DNA from: Ensifer sp. Root278
Lineage (GTDB): Bacteria; Pseudomonadota; Alphaproteobacteria; Rhizobiales; Rhizobiaceae
Assembly: GCF_001429285.1 (NCBI RefSeq)
Contig: NZ_LMJJ01000040.1
Location: 102,013 to 166,012 of the forward strand
Direction: 5' to 3'
DNA length: 64,000 nucleotides
A program made the translations under genes and the position numbers. Of the stretch, positions 54,952 to 64,000 are shown piece after piece. Position 1 is the stretch's first letter. Each line of letters begins with the position of its first letter. The notes beneath the pieces were generated by a model. The model was given only the letters and a program-made list of their open reading frames with translations. It did not search any database and was not told the origin of the DNA.

Positions 54952-55170
54952 CGTCACCTCCAGTTGCACGGGAGGATGCGCGAAGCCCGGCGAAGGGTCA
55001 ACCGCAAGTCACGTCCGTGACCTCATCCGTCAGCGGGTCAGCATTGCGAAGGGGCCCAGCCTCTCCCTGGATATTCGGTTTCAATGCGGGGCGATGAATT
55101 TGTGGACGGCCTTTTGAAAATTGGCCAAATACGGACATGTCATCCATAGGCGTGGACATCGGGAGCCGCG

Positions 55171-56061
55171 ATGCGCAATCTCAACGACTTCATCATCTTC
55201 GCCCATGTGGTCGACCATAGGGGCTTCGCGCCGGCTGCGCGTGTGCTCAACGTGCCGAAATCGACGCTCAGCAAGCGCGTGGCGGAGCTTGAGAAGATGC
55301 TTGGCGTCCGGCTCATCAACCGCACGTCCCGCCGCTTCACGGTGACCGAGATCGGCGAGGACTTCTATCGCCATGCGGCCGCGATGCTGATCGAGGCGGA
55401 AGCGGCTGAAGCCGTGGTCAAGGGCAGGCTTGCAGAACCAAGCGGCACGGTGCGCATCACAGCTTCGGTGCCGACGGCGCAGATGACGCTTTCGGGGCTG
55501 CTGCCTCAGCTGGCTCTTGCCTATCCGAAGATGCGGGTGGTGCTGCATGCGACCGACCGCTTCGTCGATCTGATCCAGGAAGGCTTCGATATCGCCGTGC
55601 GCGATCATTTCGCGCCCTTGCCCGATTCCGGTCTCGTCCAGCGGCGGGTCGCCTCCGAAGTGATCTGGTTGGTGGCAGCACCCGGCTACCTCGCGCGGCG
55701 CGGCACGCCTGCCGAGCCGGATGAACTCAAGGACCACGATGGTCTGCTCACGTCGCTCGCAAGCGATGGCTGGACGCTTCGCCGGGAGGACGACGTTCCG
55801 GTCTCTGTGCGCCCCGAGCCGCGCTTTGTCGCGGACGAGTCCCGCGTTCTCCTCGAGGCGGCGCTTTCCGGGCTCGGCATCACCGCGCTGCCGCGCAAGC
55901 TCTGCCATGCCGAGATCGACAATGGCAGCCTCGTGCGGGTGCTGCCCGACTGGCAGGCGGGGTTGGTCACGACGACGCTTTTGATGCCGCATCGCCGCGG
56001 CCAGCTCCCGTCGGTCCGGGCGGTTGTCGACTTCATCGCCGAGCGTCTCGCCGACGGCTGA
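55171..56061 (+). CDS. LysR-family transcriptional regulator
   Basis: Encodes 296 residues. Winged helix at about 1-60 (APAARVLNVPKSTLSKRVAEL) and an effector domain with FVDLIQEGFDIAVRDHFAPLP. This subgroup often regulates a divergent gene, but the only divergent neighbour is the XRE-like gene, about 220 bases away. Its target is unknown. Convergent with carA. Confidence 0.93.
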   Translation: MRNLNDFIIFAHVVDHRGFAPAARVLNVPKSTLSKRVAELEKMLGVRLINRTSRRFTVTEIGEDFYRHAAAMLIEAEAAEAVVKGRLAEPSGTVRITASVPTAQMTLSGLLPQLALAYPKMRVVLHATDRFVDLIQEGFDIAVRDHFAPLPDSGLVQRRVASEVIWLVAAPGYLARRGTPAEPDELKDHDGLLTSLASDGWTLRREDDVPVSVRPEPRFVADESRVLLEAALSGLGITALPRKLCHAEIDNGSLVRVLPDWQAGLVTTTLLMPHRRGQLPSVRAVVDFIAERLADG

Positions 56062-56135
56062 CAGACAAAGACGACGAGCTGTCCTCCCGCCTTGGCGGAC
56101 ACGATTGGCGATATCGGCCGATGCCCTGTCGCCAA

Positions 56136-56168
56136 AGAAAAGGCCCGCGCGAGGCGGGCCTTTTGTCC
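56136..56168 (-). terminator. Intrinsic terminator of carA
   Basis: On the minus strand AAAGGCCCGCC and GGCGGGCC-like arms form a stem (AAAAGGCCCGC/GCGGGCCTTTT) with a TTTTC tract. Confidence 0.82.
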
Positions 56169-56183
56169 GAATGTTTGTTGCGC

Positions 56184-57389
56184 TTAGCGCTCGGCCAATG
56201 CCGGCTCGCCCTTCTTCTCGCGCACGAGGTTCATGAAGCGGCGGAAGAGGTAGTGGCTGTCCTGCGGGCCGGGCGAGGCTTCCGGGTGGTGCTGGACCGA
56301 GAAGACCGGCTTGCCGGCGACGCGCAGGCCGCAGTTCGTGCCGTCGAAGAGCGAAATGTGAGTCTCTTCAACGCCTTCCGGCAGCGACTTCGAATCGACC
56401 GCGAAGCCGTGGTTCATCGAGACGATCTCGACCTTGCCTGTCGTGTGATCCTTGACCGGGTGGTTGGCGCCGTGGTGGCCCTGGTGCATCTTCTCGGTCT
56501 TGCCGCCGAGGGCCAGCGCCAGCATCTGGTGGCCGAGGCAGATGCCGAAGACCGGGATATCGCTCTTCAGCAGGTTCTGGATGACCGGCACGGCATATTC
56601 GCCGGTTGCCGCCGGGTCGCCCGGGCCGTTGGACAGGAAGATGCCATCCGGCTTCTGCGCCAGAACTTCGTCGGCGCTGGTCGAAGCCGGCATGATGGTG
56701 ACGCGGGCGTTGAGGCCGGCGAAGAGGCGCAGAATGTTGCGCTTCACGCCATAGTCGAGCGCGACGATATGGTAGGCGGCATCGGTTTCGCCGAGCGTCG
56801 AATAGCCCTCGTCCCAGACCCAGGGCTTCTCGTCCCAGCGCGAGGACTGGCCCGAGGTCGCGACCTTGGCGAGGTCGAGGCCTTCAAGCCCGCTCCAGGC
56901 CTTGGCTTCGGCCTTCAGCGTGTCGATGTCGAAGACGCCCTGGGGGTCATGGGCGATGACGGCGTTCGGCATGCCGTTTTCGCGGATCCAGGCGGTGAGC
57001 GCGCGGGTGTCGATGCCGCAGAGGCCGATGATGCCGCGGGCCTTCAGCCAGGCGTCGAGGTGCTTGACGGCGCGGTAGTTCGACGGCTCGGTGATGTCGG
57101 CCTTGAAGATGACGCCGACCGCGCCGTGGCGTGCTGCCGGCGTCAGGTCTTCGATGTCTTCGTCATTGGCGCCGATATTGCCGATGTGCGGGAAGGTGAA
57201 GGTGACGATCTGGCCGAGATAGGAGGGGTCCGTCAGGATTTCCTGATAGCCCGTCAGCGCCGTGTTGAAGCAGACTTCCGCCTGCACCTTGCCGGTCGCG
57301 CCGATGCCCTTGCCTTCGATCACGGTGCCGTCGGCCAGAACGAGCAGTGCGGTTGGTTTTTCATTGGTCCATGCGGGTGTCGCGGTCAT
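56184..57389 (-). CDS. carA: Carbamoyl-phosphate synthase small subunit
   Basis: Encodes 401 residues from ATG 57389. It supplies ammonia from glutamine to CarB for arginine and pyrimidine synthesis. N-terminal ALLVLADGTVIEGKGIG and CFNTALTGYQEILTDPSY are followed by the amidotransferase domain with the nucleophile Cys in GICLGHQMLALALGG and the His/Glu of QHHPEASPG. CarB is not in the window. A terminator follows, so carA is monocistronic here. Confidence 0.97.
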   Translation of the reverse strand: MTATPAWTNEKPTALLVLADGTVIEGKGIGATGKVQAEVCFNTALTGYQEILTDPSYLGQIVTFTFPHIGNIGANDEDIEDLTPAARHGAVGVIFKADITEPSNYRAVKHLDAWLKARGIIGLCGIDTRALTAWIRENGMPNAVIAHDPQGVFDIDTLKAEAKAWSGLEGLDLAKVATSGQSSRWDEKPWVWDEGYSTLGETDAAYHIVALDYGVKRNILRLFAGLNARVTIMPASTSADEVLAQKPDGIFLSNGPGDPAATGEYAVPVIQNLLKSDIPVFGICLGHQMLALALGGKTEKMHQGHHGANHPVKDHTTGKVEIVSMNHGFAVDSKSLPEGVEETHISLFDGTNCGLRVAGKPVFSVQHHPEASPGPQDSHYLFRRFMNLVREKKGEPALAER

Positions 57390-57714
57390 CGTTCCTATCC
57401 CGTTGCGGCGTGAAGCGGGGCTTGAAAGCCCGGCGGTCGATCGCCATTTCATGTGCTCAGGCATGGACGCGCGGAATCCCCGCGGAAAGTGCTCTCATGC
57501 CGATGTCGTGCAGGTGCGGGAAAATAGCCAAAGCGCTGATCCGGGTCAACCGGCCGCTGTGAATTGTCAGGAAATAAAATTCCTTTTAATTCAAGCGGTT
57601 GCGTATTCCGTTTGATTGCGCCTGTCACACTGGTTTAAGACGACGACAACAATGATGGTTTCGAGCCGGTTCCGGGCAGAGCACCGCGGGCCGGTTTCGA
57701 CATGGAGTATGGAC
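57390..57714. other. Intergenic region between carA and the YqeY-domain gene
   Basis: 325 bases upstream of divergent genes. The centre (57570-57610) is AT-rich and could hold promoters for both. The open frame running into 57715 from 57616 has no start-site support. No gene or repeat is seen. Confidence 0.5.
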
Positions 57715-58164
57715 ATGCGCGACCAGTTCGCTGACGCACTGAAGGAAGCCCTGAAAGCCAAGGACACACGGCGTACCTCGACCGTGCGGCTGATCCAGGC
57801 GGCGATCAAGGACCGGGACATCGCCAATCGTGGCCTGGGCAAGGACCCGGTCAGCGACGACGACATCCTGCAGATCCTCGCCAAGATGATCAAGCAGCGC
57901 GAAGAGTCGGCCCGCATCTATGACGAGGGCGGCCGGCCGGAGCTTGCCGAGCAGGAGCGCCAGGAAATCGTGATCATCAACCAGTTCCTTCCGGCCCAGC
58001 TTCCGGAAGAGACGGTGCGTGAACTCTGCGCCTCGGTGATCCAGGAAACCGGCGCGCAAGGCTTGCGCGACATGGGCAAGTGCATGAACGTGCTCAAGGA
58101 GCGCTATCCGGGCCAGATGGACTTCGCCAAGGCGTCCGGTCTCGTGAAGGAACTGCTCAAGTAA
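57715..58164 (+). CDS. GatB/YqeY-domain protein
   Basis: Encodes 149 residues from ATG 57715, eight bases after GGAG. The helical YqeY fold is shown by MRDQFADALKEALKAKD, then RRTSTVRLIQAAIKDRDI and EQERQEIVIINQFLPAQLPE. The family shares a domain with the tail of GatB and may bind tRNA or aid tRNA-dependent amidation; the function in bacteria is not settled. It lies upstream of dnaG in the same direction, as in many alphaproteobacteria. Confidence 0.9.
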   Translation: MRDQFADALKEALKAKDTRRTSTVRLIQAAIKDRDIANRGLGKDPVSDDDILQILAKMIKQREESARIYDEGGRPELAEQERQEIVIINQFLPAQLPEETVRELCASVIQETGAQGLRDMGKCMNVLKERYPGQMDFAKASGLVKELLK

Positions 58165-58735
58165 GAGCTCGTTCAAGTAACTGCGCACGCCCGGCCATAG
58201 GTGACGGGCGTCGCCTCCTCGGCGTTCGCAAGGATTTCGTTTTCGAACGCGCGATCGATCCGCGGTGTTGCGGCTGGCGATATCGTTGGCGACGACATAG
58301 TTGATGAAACGACCGCTATAGAGGCCGCTCGACAGATCTTGGGGATCGCGGTCGTGATGGAGGGCAGGGCCGGATTGGGGCCATCAGCCAGCGTTGCTGC
58401 GAGGCAAAGATCGAAGCGAGGCGCGGGTTATCCCCATACATGGAGACCATGCCGCGGGCGTAATCCAGCACGGTGCTGAAGAAGACGGGACTGGACGCGA
58501 GCGCTTCGACGGCGATGGCCATGATGGGTGTTCCAGTTCGGGACGCCGAATTGATGCCATTCACCTTCGGCGAGTCAAGCTCTACTTTTGGTCCTTGGAA
58601 GATCTCAATTGCGTCTTTTGGTTGTGGAAGCGGGCGTGAATCCCGTTTCCGTCCTGTGAATAGCGGGCAAGCCGGATCACTGTTGTGGCGTCCAGCGGCC
58701 TTGCCGCCTATATGGAAGATCGACCAGAGGTTTTC
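58165..58735. other. Interval upstream of dnaG holding a decayed gene
   Basis: 571 bases with no intact gene. The minus strand from 58540 down to about 58200 carries broken coding-like sequence described separately. The 100 bases before dnaG are likely its promoter region. Confidence 0.55.
58200..58564 (-). pseudogene. Probable frameshifted gene remnant
   Basis: On the minus strand a protein-like stretch (MAIAVEALASSPVFFSTVLD from 58522, then YARGMVSMYGDNPRLASIFA) runs into a second stretch in another frame (LSSGLYSGRFINYVVANDIA, about 58300-58350) and a third near 58240. The alternation of protein-like segments between frames suggests a decayed gene, possibly of a regulator family. I cannot name the parent; chance open frames remain an alternative. 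Confidence 0.4.
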
Positions 58736-60760
58736 ATGCGCTTTTCACCATCCTTTCTCGACGAGATACGCGATCGCGTGCCGATTTCGGACGTGATCGC
58801 CAAACGCGTCACCTGGGATCGGCGCAAGACCAATGTCTCGCGCGGCGACTATTGGGCCTGCTGCCCCTTCCATGGGGAGAAGTCGCCGAGCTTCCACTGC
58901 GAGGATCGCAAGGGCCGGTACCATTGTTTCGGCTGCGGCGTCTCCGGCGACCATTTTCGCTTCCTGACCGATCTCGAAGGCTTGAGCTTCCCGGAGGCCG
59001 TGCAGCAGATCGCCGACATGGCGGGCGTTGCCATGCCGCAGCCCGACCCGCAGGCCGAGCGGCGCGAGAAAGAGCGCACCAGCCTTCTCGACGTCATGGA
59101 GCTGGCGACCGCGTTTTTTGAGGATCAGCTCCAGACCGCGGGCGGCGCCAAGGCCCGCGCCTATCTGCGCGAACGCGGCCTGACAGGCCGCACGATCGAG
59201 ACCTTCCGCCTAGGCTTTGCGCCCGACAGCCGCAACGCGCTCAAGGAATTTCTCGCTGGCAAGGGTATCGGCAAGGAGCAGATCGAAGCCTGCGGTCTCG
59301 TCGTGCACGGGCCCGATGTGCCGGTTTCCTACGACCGTTTCCGCGACCGCATCATGTTCCCGATCCTGTCGTCACGCGAAAAGGTCATCGCCTTCGGCGG
59401 TCGCGCGATGTCTCCGGATGCGCCGGCGAAATATCTGAACTCCAACGAGACCGAGCTCTTCCACAAGGGCAACGTGCTCTACAATTTCGCCCGCGCCCGC
59501 CGGGCCTCGCAAGGGGCCGCCCGCCTGGGTGACGCCGGGCCGGACGATGCCGCCGGAACGATCATCGCCGTCGAAGGCTACATGGACGTGATCGCGCTGC
59601 ACCAGGCGGGCGTCGAGAACGCGGTTGCGCCGCTCGGCACGGCATTGACCGAAAACCAGCTCGACCTTCTCTGGAAGATGACGTCGCAGCCGGTGCTCTG
59701 CTTCGACGGCGATGGCGCCGGCATCCGTGCCGCCAATCGTGGCGTCGACCTGGCGTTGCCGCACCTGAAGCCTGGCCGCTCGGTGCGTTTCGCGATGCTG
59801 CCTGACGGCAAGGATCCGGACGATCTGGTGCGCCACGAGGGTCGCGCGCCCTTCGACAAGGTGCTCGCCAATGCGCGATCCCTTGCCGACATGGTCTGGC
59901 AGCGCGAGATCCAGGGTGGATCGTTCGACACGCCTGAGAAACGCGCCGAGCTCGAAGCGCGGCTGAAGCAGGTCACTTCCGTCATCGCCGACGAAAGCGT
60001 GCGCCGCCACTACGGCCAGGACATGCGCGACCGGCTGAACGCCTTCCTGCAATCGTCGGGATCGGGGCGGGGGGGCGAGCGTCGCCCATTCGAGCGTGGC
60101 GGCGGCCGCGTAGGGGGCAAACGGTCGATGCAGCCCGCGGACGCGTTGAAGGGCGCTATTGTCGAGGCGGGGACTGCTGCCAGTTCGAAGCTTAATCAGT
60201 TGTTGAAAGCTGACCGCTCAACGAGGCCGCCAGAGTTACGCGAAAGCGTGCTGGCGTTCACCATCGTCAACCACCCGCAGCTGCTGTTCGACGAGTATGA
60301 CGAAATCTCGACGATCGAGTTCGACCATCGCGACCTGCAGCGCTGCTGGGCGGCGGTGCTCAATGCTGCTGCCGCGCAGGGGCCGCGCCTGACGCGCGAA
60401 GGCCTGATCGAGCAACTGGATGGGGAAGGCTTCGGCGCACTGCTCGCCGCGATCGACCAGCAGATCCGCTATGCGCGGCTCTGGACCGCGACGACGGCTG
60501 CAGCCCCCGAGGATGCGCGCGAAGGTTATCTGCAGGCTCTGGCTTTGCACCAGCGGTCCAAGGCGCTGCACTGGCAGCGGCGTGAACTCGAGCGTGAGCT
60601 TGCGCATGCGACGGAGGAAGGCGACCTCGAAGCGGTGCCGCAACTGCTGCGCACGCTTCAGGAAGTGCAGCTCGAAGTGACTCGTCTTGAGAACCAGGAG
60701 GCGATCATCGAGGGTTTCGGGGTGCTTTCCGGTCGCGTGAAGGGGCCGGCGGCGCGTTAA
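58736..60760 (+). CDS. dnaG: DNA primase
   Basis: Encodes 674 residues from ATG 58736, preceded by AGAGG; an earlier ATG at 58685 has no ribosome binding site. Zinc-binding domain (CPFH at 43-46, CFGC at 64-67), RNA-polymerase domain with IMFPILSSREKVIAFGGRAM, and TOPRIM with VEGYMDVIALHQ (Glu280) and FDGDGAG. It makes primers for replication. A Gly/Arg-rich linker near 435-455 joins the helicase-binding C-terminal domain. It is usually followed by rpoD, which is absent here. Confidence 0.97.
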   Translation: MRFSPSFLDEIRDRVPISDVIAKRVTWDRRKTNVSRGDYWACCPFHGEKSPSFHCEDRKGRYHCFGCGVSGDHFRFLTDLEGLSFPEAVQQIADMAGVAMPQPDPQAERREKERTSLLDVMELATAFFEDQLQTAGGAKARAYLRERGLTGRTIETFRLGFAPDSRNALKEFLAGKGIGKEQIEACGLVVHGPDVPVSYDRFRDRIMFPILSSREKVIAFGGRAMSPDAPAKYLNSNETELFHKGNVLYNFARARRASQGAARLGDAGPDDAAGTIIAVEGYMDVIALHQAGVENAVAPLGTALTENQLDLLWKMTSQPVLCFDGDGAGIRAANRGVDLALPHLKPGRSVRFAMLPDGKDPDDLVRHEGRAPFDKVLANARSLADMVWQREIQGGSFDTPEKRAELEARLKQVTSVIADESVRRHYGQDMRDRLNAFLQSSGSGRGGERRPFERGGGRVGGKRSMQPADALKGAIVEAGTAASSKLNQLLKADRSTRPPELRESVLAFTIVNHPQLLFDEYDEISTIEFDHRDLQRCWAAVLNAAAAQGPRLTREGLIEQLDGEGFGALLAAIDQQIRYARLWTATTAAAPEDAREGYLQALALHQRSKALHWQRRELERELAHATEEGDLEAVPQLLRTLQEVQLEVTRLENQEAIIEGFGVLSGRVKGPAAR

Positions 60761-60815
60761 TCTAAAAACTCACGCTGCCACGCTGAAATCCTGCCCGATC
60801 TTAACAGAACGCCGA

Positions 60816-61655
60816 CTATTCGCGCCAATGTTCGGCCACCCATGGAGCAGGGCGGATATAGTGGCGCAGGTAGCGGAACGGGTTCTTCTCGCGGCGGTCG
60901 CCGTTGAACAGGCGGCGAATATGTCCAAGCGGCGTGTCGACGCGTCCGCGATAGCCATATTGTCCGTCGATCGCATGTTGCGGCAGCAGGCTGCGCGGGA
61001 AAAGCACCACACGCGCATCGGCCGGCAGGCGCGGTGTGAAGAAATAGTTGAGCGGGAAGGTCCAATGGCAGTCCTGCCGGTAATGCAGGACCCAGCGCCT
61101 TGGGAAGAGCTTCACGCCACCGGGCGCATTGCGCGTGACGAAACGCTGCTCGAAGCGATACTCGTCGGCAATCGCCTGAGGATTGGCGCCAAACTTCTGC
61201 TGCAGGGGCACGAGTTTGCCCACCGGGAAGCGGAACAGCGAGGTCTGGCCGAGGCGCTCGAAGGGCGTTGTCTGATTTCTGGCGAGGATCACGTCGTCGG
61301 GTTCGCCGACCTCGAAGAAGGAATCGAGCGATCCGACGATGACGATGTCGAGGTCGAGAAAGAGAACCGGGCCCTGGAGATTAGCGAGCTTCGGTCCCCA
61401 GAGCCGCGACTTCTGCCAGATGCCCGGCGTGTTCGTGGGCATGTCCGCGATGTTGAGCGGCGGCAGGTCCTCGCAGAGAATTTCCGGACGCAGTCCTTCG
61501 AAATTGTCGGTGAAGCAGGTGAAGGTGAAGGGCGGGGTGATGTTGCGCGCCACCATGGCATAAAGCCGGTTGATGAACGGAGCGCCGTACTTCGTACCCC
61601 AGTTGATGCAGATGATCTGCTTGACGCCGCCGCTCGCCGCTAAAATGTTCGCCAT
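60816..61655 (-). CDS. Glycosyltransferase-like protein
   Basis: Encodes 279 residues from ATG 61655 with AGGAAG upstream. A Rossmann-like start (KQIICINWGTKYGAPFINRL) and the metal motif LFLDLDIVIVGSLD (DXD type) near residue 110 suggest a GT-A fold related to family 8, acting on sugar nucleotides. The C-terminal region is rich in aromatic and basic residues. No polysaccharide cluster surrounds it. It is convergent with dnaG and divergent from recQ. Confidence 0.78.
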   Translation of the reverse strand: MANILAASGGVKQIICINWGTKYGAPFINRLYAMVARNITPPFTFTCFTDNFEGLRPEILCEDLPPLNIADMPTNTPGIWQKSRLWGPKLANLQGPVLFLDLDIVIVGSLDSFFEVGEPDDVILARNQTTPFERLGQTSLFRFPVGKLVPLQQKFGANPQAIADEYRFEQRFVTRNAPGGVKLFPRRWVLHYRQDCHWTFPLNYFFTPRLPADARVVLFPRSLLPQHAIDGQYGYRGRVDTPLGHIRRLFNGDRREKNPFRYLRHYIRPAPWVAEHWRE

Positions 61656-61856
61656 GATGACTTCCTGATTTTTGGGAGCCACTAAAGTACTGCTGCGTTG
61701 GCAAGGTCAAGCTGGCAAAAGCTCAATCCCCGACCTTGAAAAGCCTGCTGATCACGCGGGATTATCACGGCGTTCTCTTCATTTGCCCTGACGGCTATGG
61801 CATTGCGGTCGCATCTTGCGATGATTGCAGGCAGTGATTCCCGTGAAGGAGACGTG

Positions 61857-63734
61857 ATGGAGTTTGTCGAAAGGGCGAAGCGCGCCGCAAGCGCTGCCAG
61901 CCATCTCTTCGACGACGCCGGCCCGGCGCCGCTCGATGTGCTGAAGCGCGTCTATGGTTATTCCGCCTTTCGCGGTAGACAACAGGAAGTGGTCGAGCAC
62001 GTGACCGGCGGCGGCGACGCCGTCGTTCTCTTTCCGACCGGCGCCGGGAAATCGCTCTGCTTCCAGATCCCGGCGCTCTGCCGTCCCGGGCTCGGCGTGG
62101 TCGTCTCGCCTTTGATTGCGCTGATGCGCGATCAGGTGGAGGCGTTGAAGCAGCTCGGCGTCAATGCTGCGGCCCTCAACTCGTCGCTGACCCGCGAGGA
62201 AGCGATCGCCGTGCGGCGACAGATCTATGACGGCACGCTCGACCTTCTCTATGTGACGCCGGAGCGGATCGTCACGGATGGTTTCGCCGATCTCCTCGGC
62301 GATGCCCGCATCGCGCTCTTCGCCATCGACGAGGCGCATTGCGTATCGCAATGGGGCCATGATTTTCGCCCGGAGTACCGCGCGCTCGGGTTGCTGGCGG
62401 AGCGTTATCCAGGCGTGCCGCGCATCGCGCTGACGGCCACTGCCGATCCGCATACGCGCGACGACATCGTCGAACGGCTGGCGCTGACCAATGCCAAGGT
62501 CTTCACGACCAGCTTCGACCGGCCGAACATCGCCTATGAAATCGTCGAGCGCGACCAGCCGCGCCAGCAACTGCTACGCTTCCTTTCGCGCTTCAAGGGT
62601 TCGTCCGGTATCGTCTATTGCCTGTCGCGTGCCAAGGTCGAGGACACGGCCGAATGGCTGAATGCCCAGGGTATCCGGGCGCTGCCCTATCATGCGGGCA
62701 TGGACCGGACGCTCAGAGACAAGCATCAGGACGCGTTTCTGAAAGAAGAGAGCCTCTGCCTTGTCGCGACCGTCGCCTTCGGCATGGGCATTGACAAGCC
62801 CGATGTGCGCTATGTCGCCCATCTCGATCTGCCGGGATCGGTGGAGGCCTACTACCAGGAGACCGGGCGTGCCGGCCGTGACGGCCAACCGTCGGAGGTC
62901 TGGATGGCCTATGGCATGGCCGACGTGCTGCAGCGCCGCCGGATGATCGACGAGGGCGGGGCGGCCGACGACATCAAGCGCATCGAGCGCGGCAAGCTCA
63001 ACGCGCTCTTGGCGATCTGCGAGACCGCCGGCTGCCGCCGCCAGGCGATCCTCGCGCATTTCGGCGAAGCCCATCCCGGGCGCTGCGGCCATTGCGACAC
63101 CTGCCTGAAACCGGTCGAAACCTGGGATGGCACGGAAGCGGCGATCAAGGCGCTTGCCGCCGTTTATCGCACCGGCGAGCGCTTCGGCACCGGTCATGTG
63201 GTCGATGTGCTGATGGGGACGGTCAACGAAAAGACCGAGCGTTTCGGCCATGTCGAGATGCCCGTCTTCGGCGCCGGCAAGGATCTTCCTGCCCGTACCT
63301 GGCAATCGGTGTTTCGGCAGTTGCTGGCGGCGGGGCTGATCAGCGTCGATCATGCTGCCTTCGGGGCGATGAAGCTGGAGCCGGATGCGCGCGCCGTCTT
63401 CAAGCGCGAACGCCAGGTGTTCTTCCGCAAGGACCGTCCGACCTCGGGCAAGGCCGCACGGGGGGCAAAATCGGGCTCGCAGCGCGAGCGCGCCGATCTC
63501 GCCGGTTCGGACCTCGAATTGTTCGAACTCCTTCGTGCCGAGCGCTTCTCGATCGCCAAGGAGCTGAACGTCCCGCCCTATGTCGTCTTCCCCGACGCGA
63601 CCTTGATCGCGCTCGCCAAGGAGCGCCCGCGGGACTTCGACGAACTGCTCGACATCCCCGGCATCGGCGAAAGCAAACGCGAGCGCTACGGCGAAGCGTT
63701 CCTGGCGGTCATCGACGGGTATGTGGACGGGTGA
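61857..63734 (+). CDS. recQ: ATP-dependent DNA helicase RecQ
   Basis: Encodes 625 residues from ATG 61857 with AAGGAGA upstream. Superfamily 2 helicase core: [16 protein letters not shown] (motif I), [18 protein letters not shown] (motif II), [14 protein letters not shown] (motif VI). The RQC zinc site ([19 protein letters not shown]) and a C-terminal HRDC domain ([19 protein letters not shown]) follow. It unwinds DNA in recombination and repair. The full domain set is intact. Confidence 0.96.
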   Translation: MEFVERAKRAASAASHLFDDAGPAPLDVLKRVYGYSAFRGRQQEVVEHVTGGGDAVVLFPTGAGKSLCFQIPALCRPGLGVVVSPLIALMRDQVEALKQLGVNAAALNSSLTREEAIAVRRQIYDGTLDLLYVTPERIVTDGFADLLGDARIALFAIDEAHCVSQWGHDFRPEYRALGLLAERYPGVPRIALTATADPHTRDDIVERLALTNAKVFTTSFDRPNIAYEIVERDQPRQQLLRFLSRFKGSSGIVYCLSRAKVEDTAEWLNAQGIRALPYHAGMDRTLRDKHQDAFLKEESLCLVATVAFGMGIDKPDVRYVAHLDLPGSVEAYYQETGRAGRDGQPSEVWMAYGMADVLQRRRMIDEGGAADDIKRIERGKLNALLAICETAGCRRQAILAHFGEAHPGRCGHCDTCLKPVETWDGTEAAIKALAAVYRTGERFGTGHVVDVLMGTVNEKTERFGHVEMPVFGAGKDLPARTWQSVFRQLLAAGLISVDHAAFGAMKLEPDARAVFKRERQVFFRKDRPTSGKAARGAKSGSQRERADLAGSDLELFELLRAERFSIAKELNVPPYVVFPDATLIALAKERPRDFDELLDIPGIGESKRERYGEAFLAVIDGYVDG

Positions 63735-63938
63735 GTTCGCGCACGGCGGGTGCTGACGCGGCGAAGGAATATGTCCGTGAGCGCGCCTGCGGCGACACAA
63801 TATATCCCTCACGCCATCTCGCCGTGAAATGCCCTGTCGTTTTTGCGCCGGCCTCCTCGGCGCGCTGGAATTTGCTGCAAGTCGAAAGCCGTCATGATAC
63901 TCGTCAGGAACGCGATGTTTTCTGTGAGCGAGAGCGCC

Positions 63939-64000
63939 ATGACTTCAGCCTTTCTGTCCCATCTTCGTTCTGAACTCGAGGGCCTGAAGACGGCCGGGCT
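63939..64000 (+). CDS. kbl: Start of 2-amino-3-ketobutyrate CoA ligase, cut by window edge
   Basis: Only 20 codons are visible from ATG 63939: MTSAFLSHLRSELEGLKTAG. This matches the N-terminus expected for rhizobial Kbl, a PLP enzyme that forms glycine and acetyl-CoA from 2-amino-3-ketobutyrate. In-frame ATG 63915 is an alternative start. Too short for certainty; tdh would be expected downstream. Confidence 0.6.
   Translation, partial: MTSAFLSHLRSELEGLKTAG

Noticed and set aside
57616..57714. 33-residue extension of the YqeY-domain protein
   Set aside because: No ribosome binding site before 57616; GGAG fits ATG 57715 and the family N-terminus starts there.

Overview
The window looks like a chromosomal segment of a Rhizobiaceae alphaproteobacterium, most likely Sinorhizobium/Ensifer. 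The basis is the gene set: a ClpS2-type adaptor, a BA14K-family protein, a UbiK-type BMFP, the lgt / MidA-methyltransferase / pgeF neighbourhood, rhizobial forms of rplY-pth-ychF, aatA and carA, and dispersed RIME-like intergenic repeats. GC content is high throughout and genes are densely packed on both strands. There is no tRNA, rRNA, CRISPR array, insertion sequence or phage gene. The genus is inferred from remembered gene content, not from a search.

Layout, left to right. 0-6.9 kb: moxR end, the coupled DUF1285-nudL-cca operon, apt, two tandem MaoC genes, a membrane protein. 6.9-17 kb: the housekeeping genes ychF, pth and rplY, spaced apart by accessory genes: a CHAT/caspase-like protein, clpS2, a GFA-like gene with a divergent TetR, a cyclase-like protein, and a binding protein next to a GGDEF-EAL protein. 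17-24 kb: benE, then a GAF-Fis regulator with an aldehyde dehydrogenase and DUF779, a LysR and an aldo/keto reductase. 24-35 kb: prs, a lipoprotein, an M24 peptidase and pgeF, then an opposite-strand TRAP transporter set, then a MidA-type methyltransferase, lgt and ubiK. 35-46.5 kb: ybjN-proC, a LysR, csaA, a tyrosine-phosphatase-like gene, a MarR/OmpR/histidine-kinase operon divergent from ilvE, small envelope proteins, an MBL hydrolase and a cold-shock gene. 47-53 kb: a DMT exporter, DUF3052, a PQQ sugar dehydrogenase and a class GN sortase with its VIT/vWA target. 53-64 kb: aatA, an XRE regulator, a LysR, carA, a YqeY-domain gene, a decayed gene, dnaG, a glycosyltransferase-like gene, recQ and the start of kbl.

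Regulatory and repeat structure seen directly includes a TetR-type palindrome at 10230-10250, an inverted repeat before marR at 42015-42045, a hairpin covering the ribosome binding site of the CHAT-like gene, eight hairpins with T-tracts that look like intrinsic terminators, four RIME-like copies and one REP-like composite element. The most interesting candidates are the CHAT-like protein, the sortase/target pair, the binding-protein/GGDEF-EAL pair, the TRAP cassette that separates two parts of a likely operon, and a 33-residue ORF with a perfect Shine-Dalgarno sequence.
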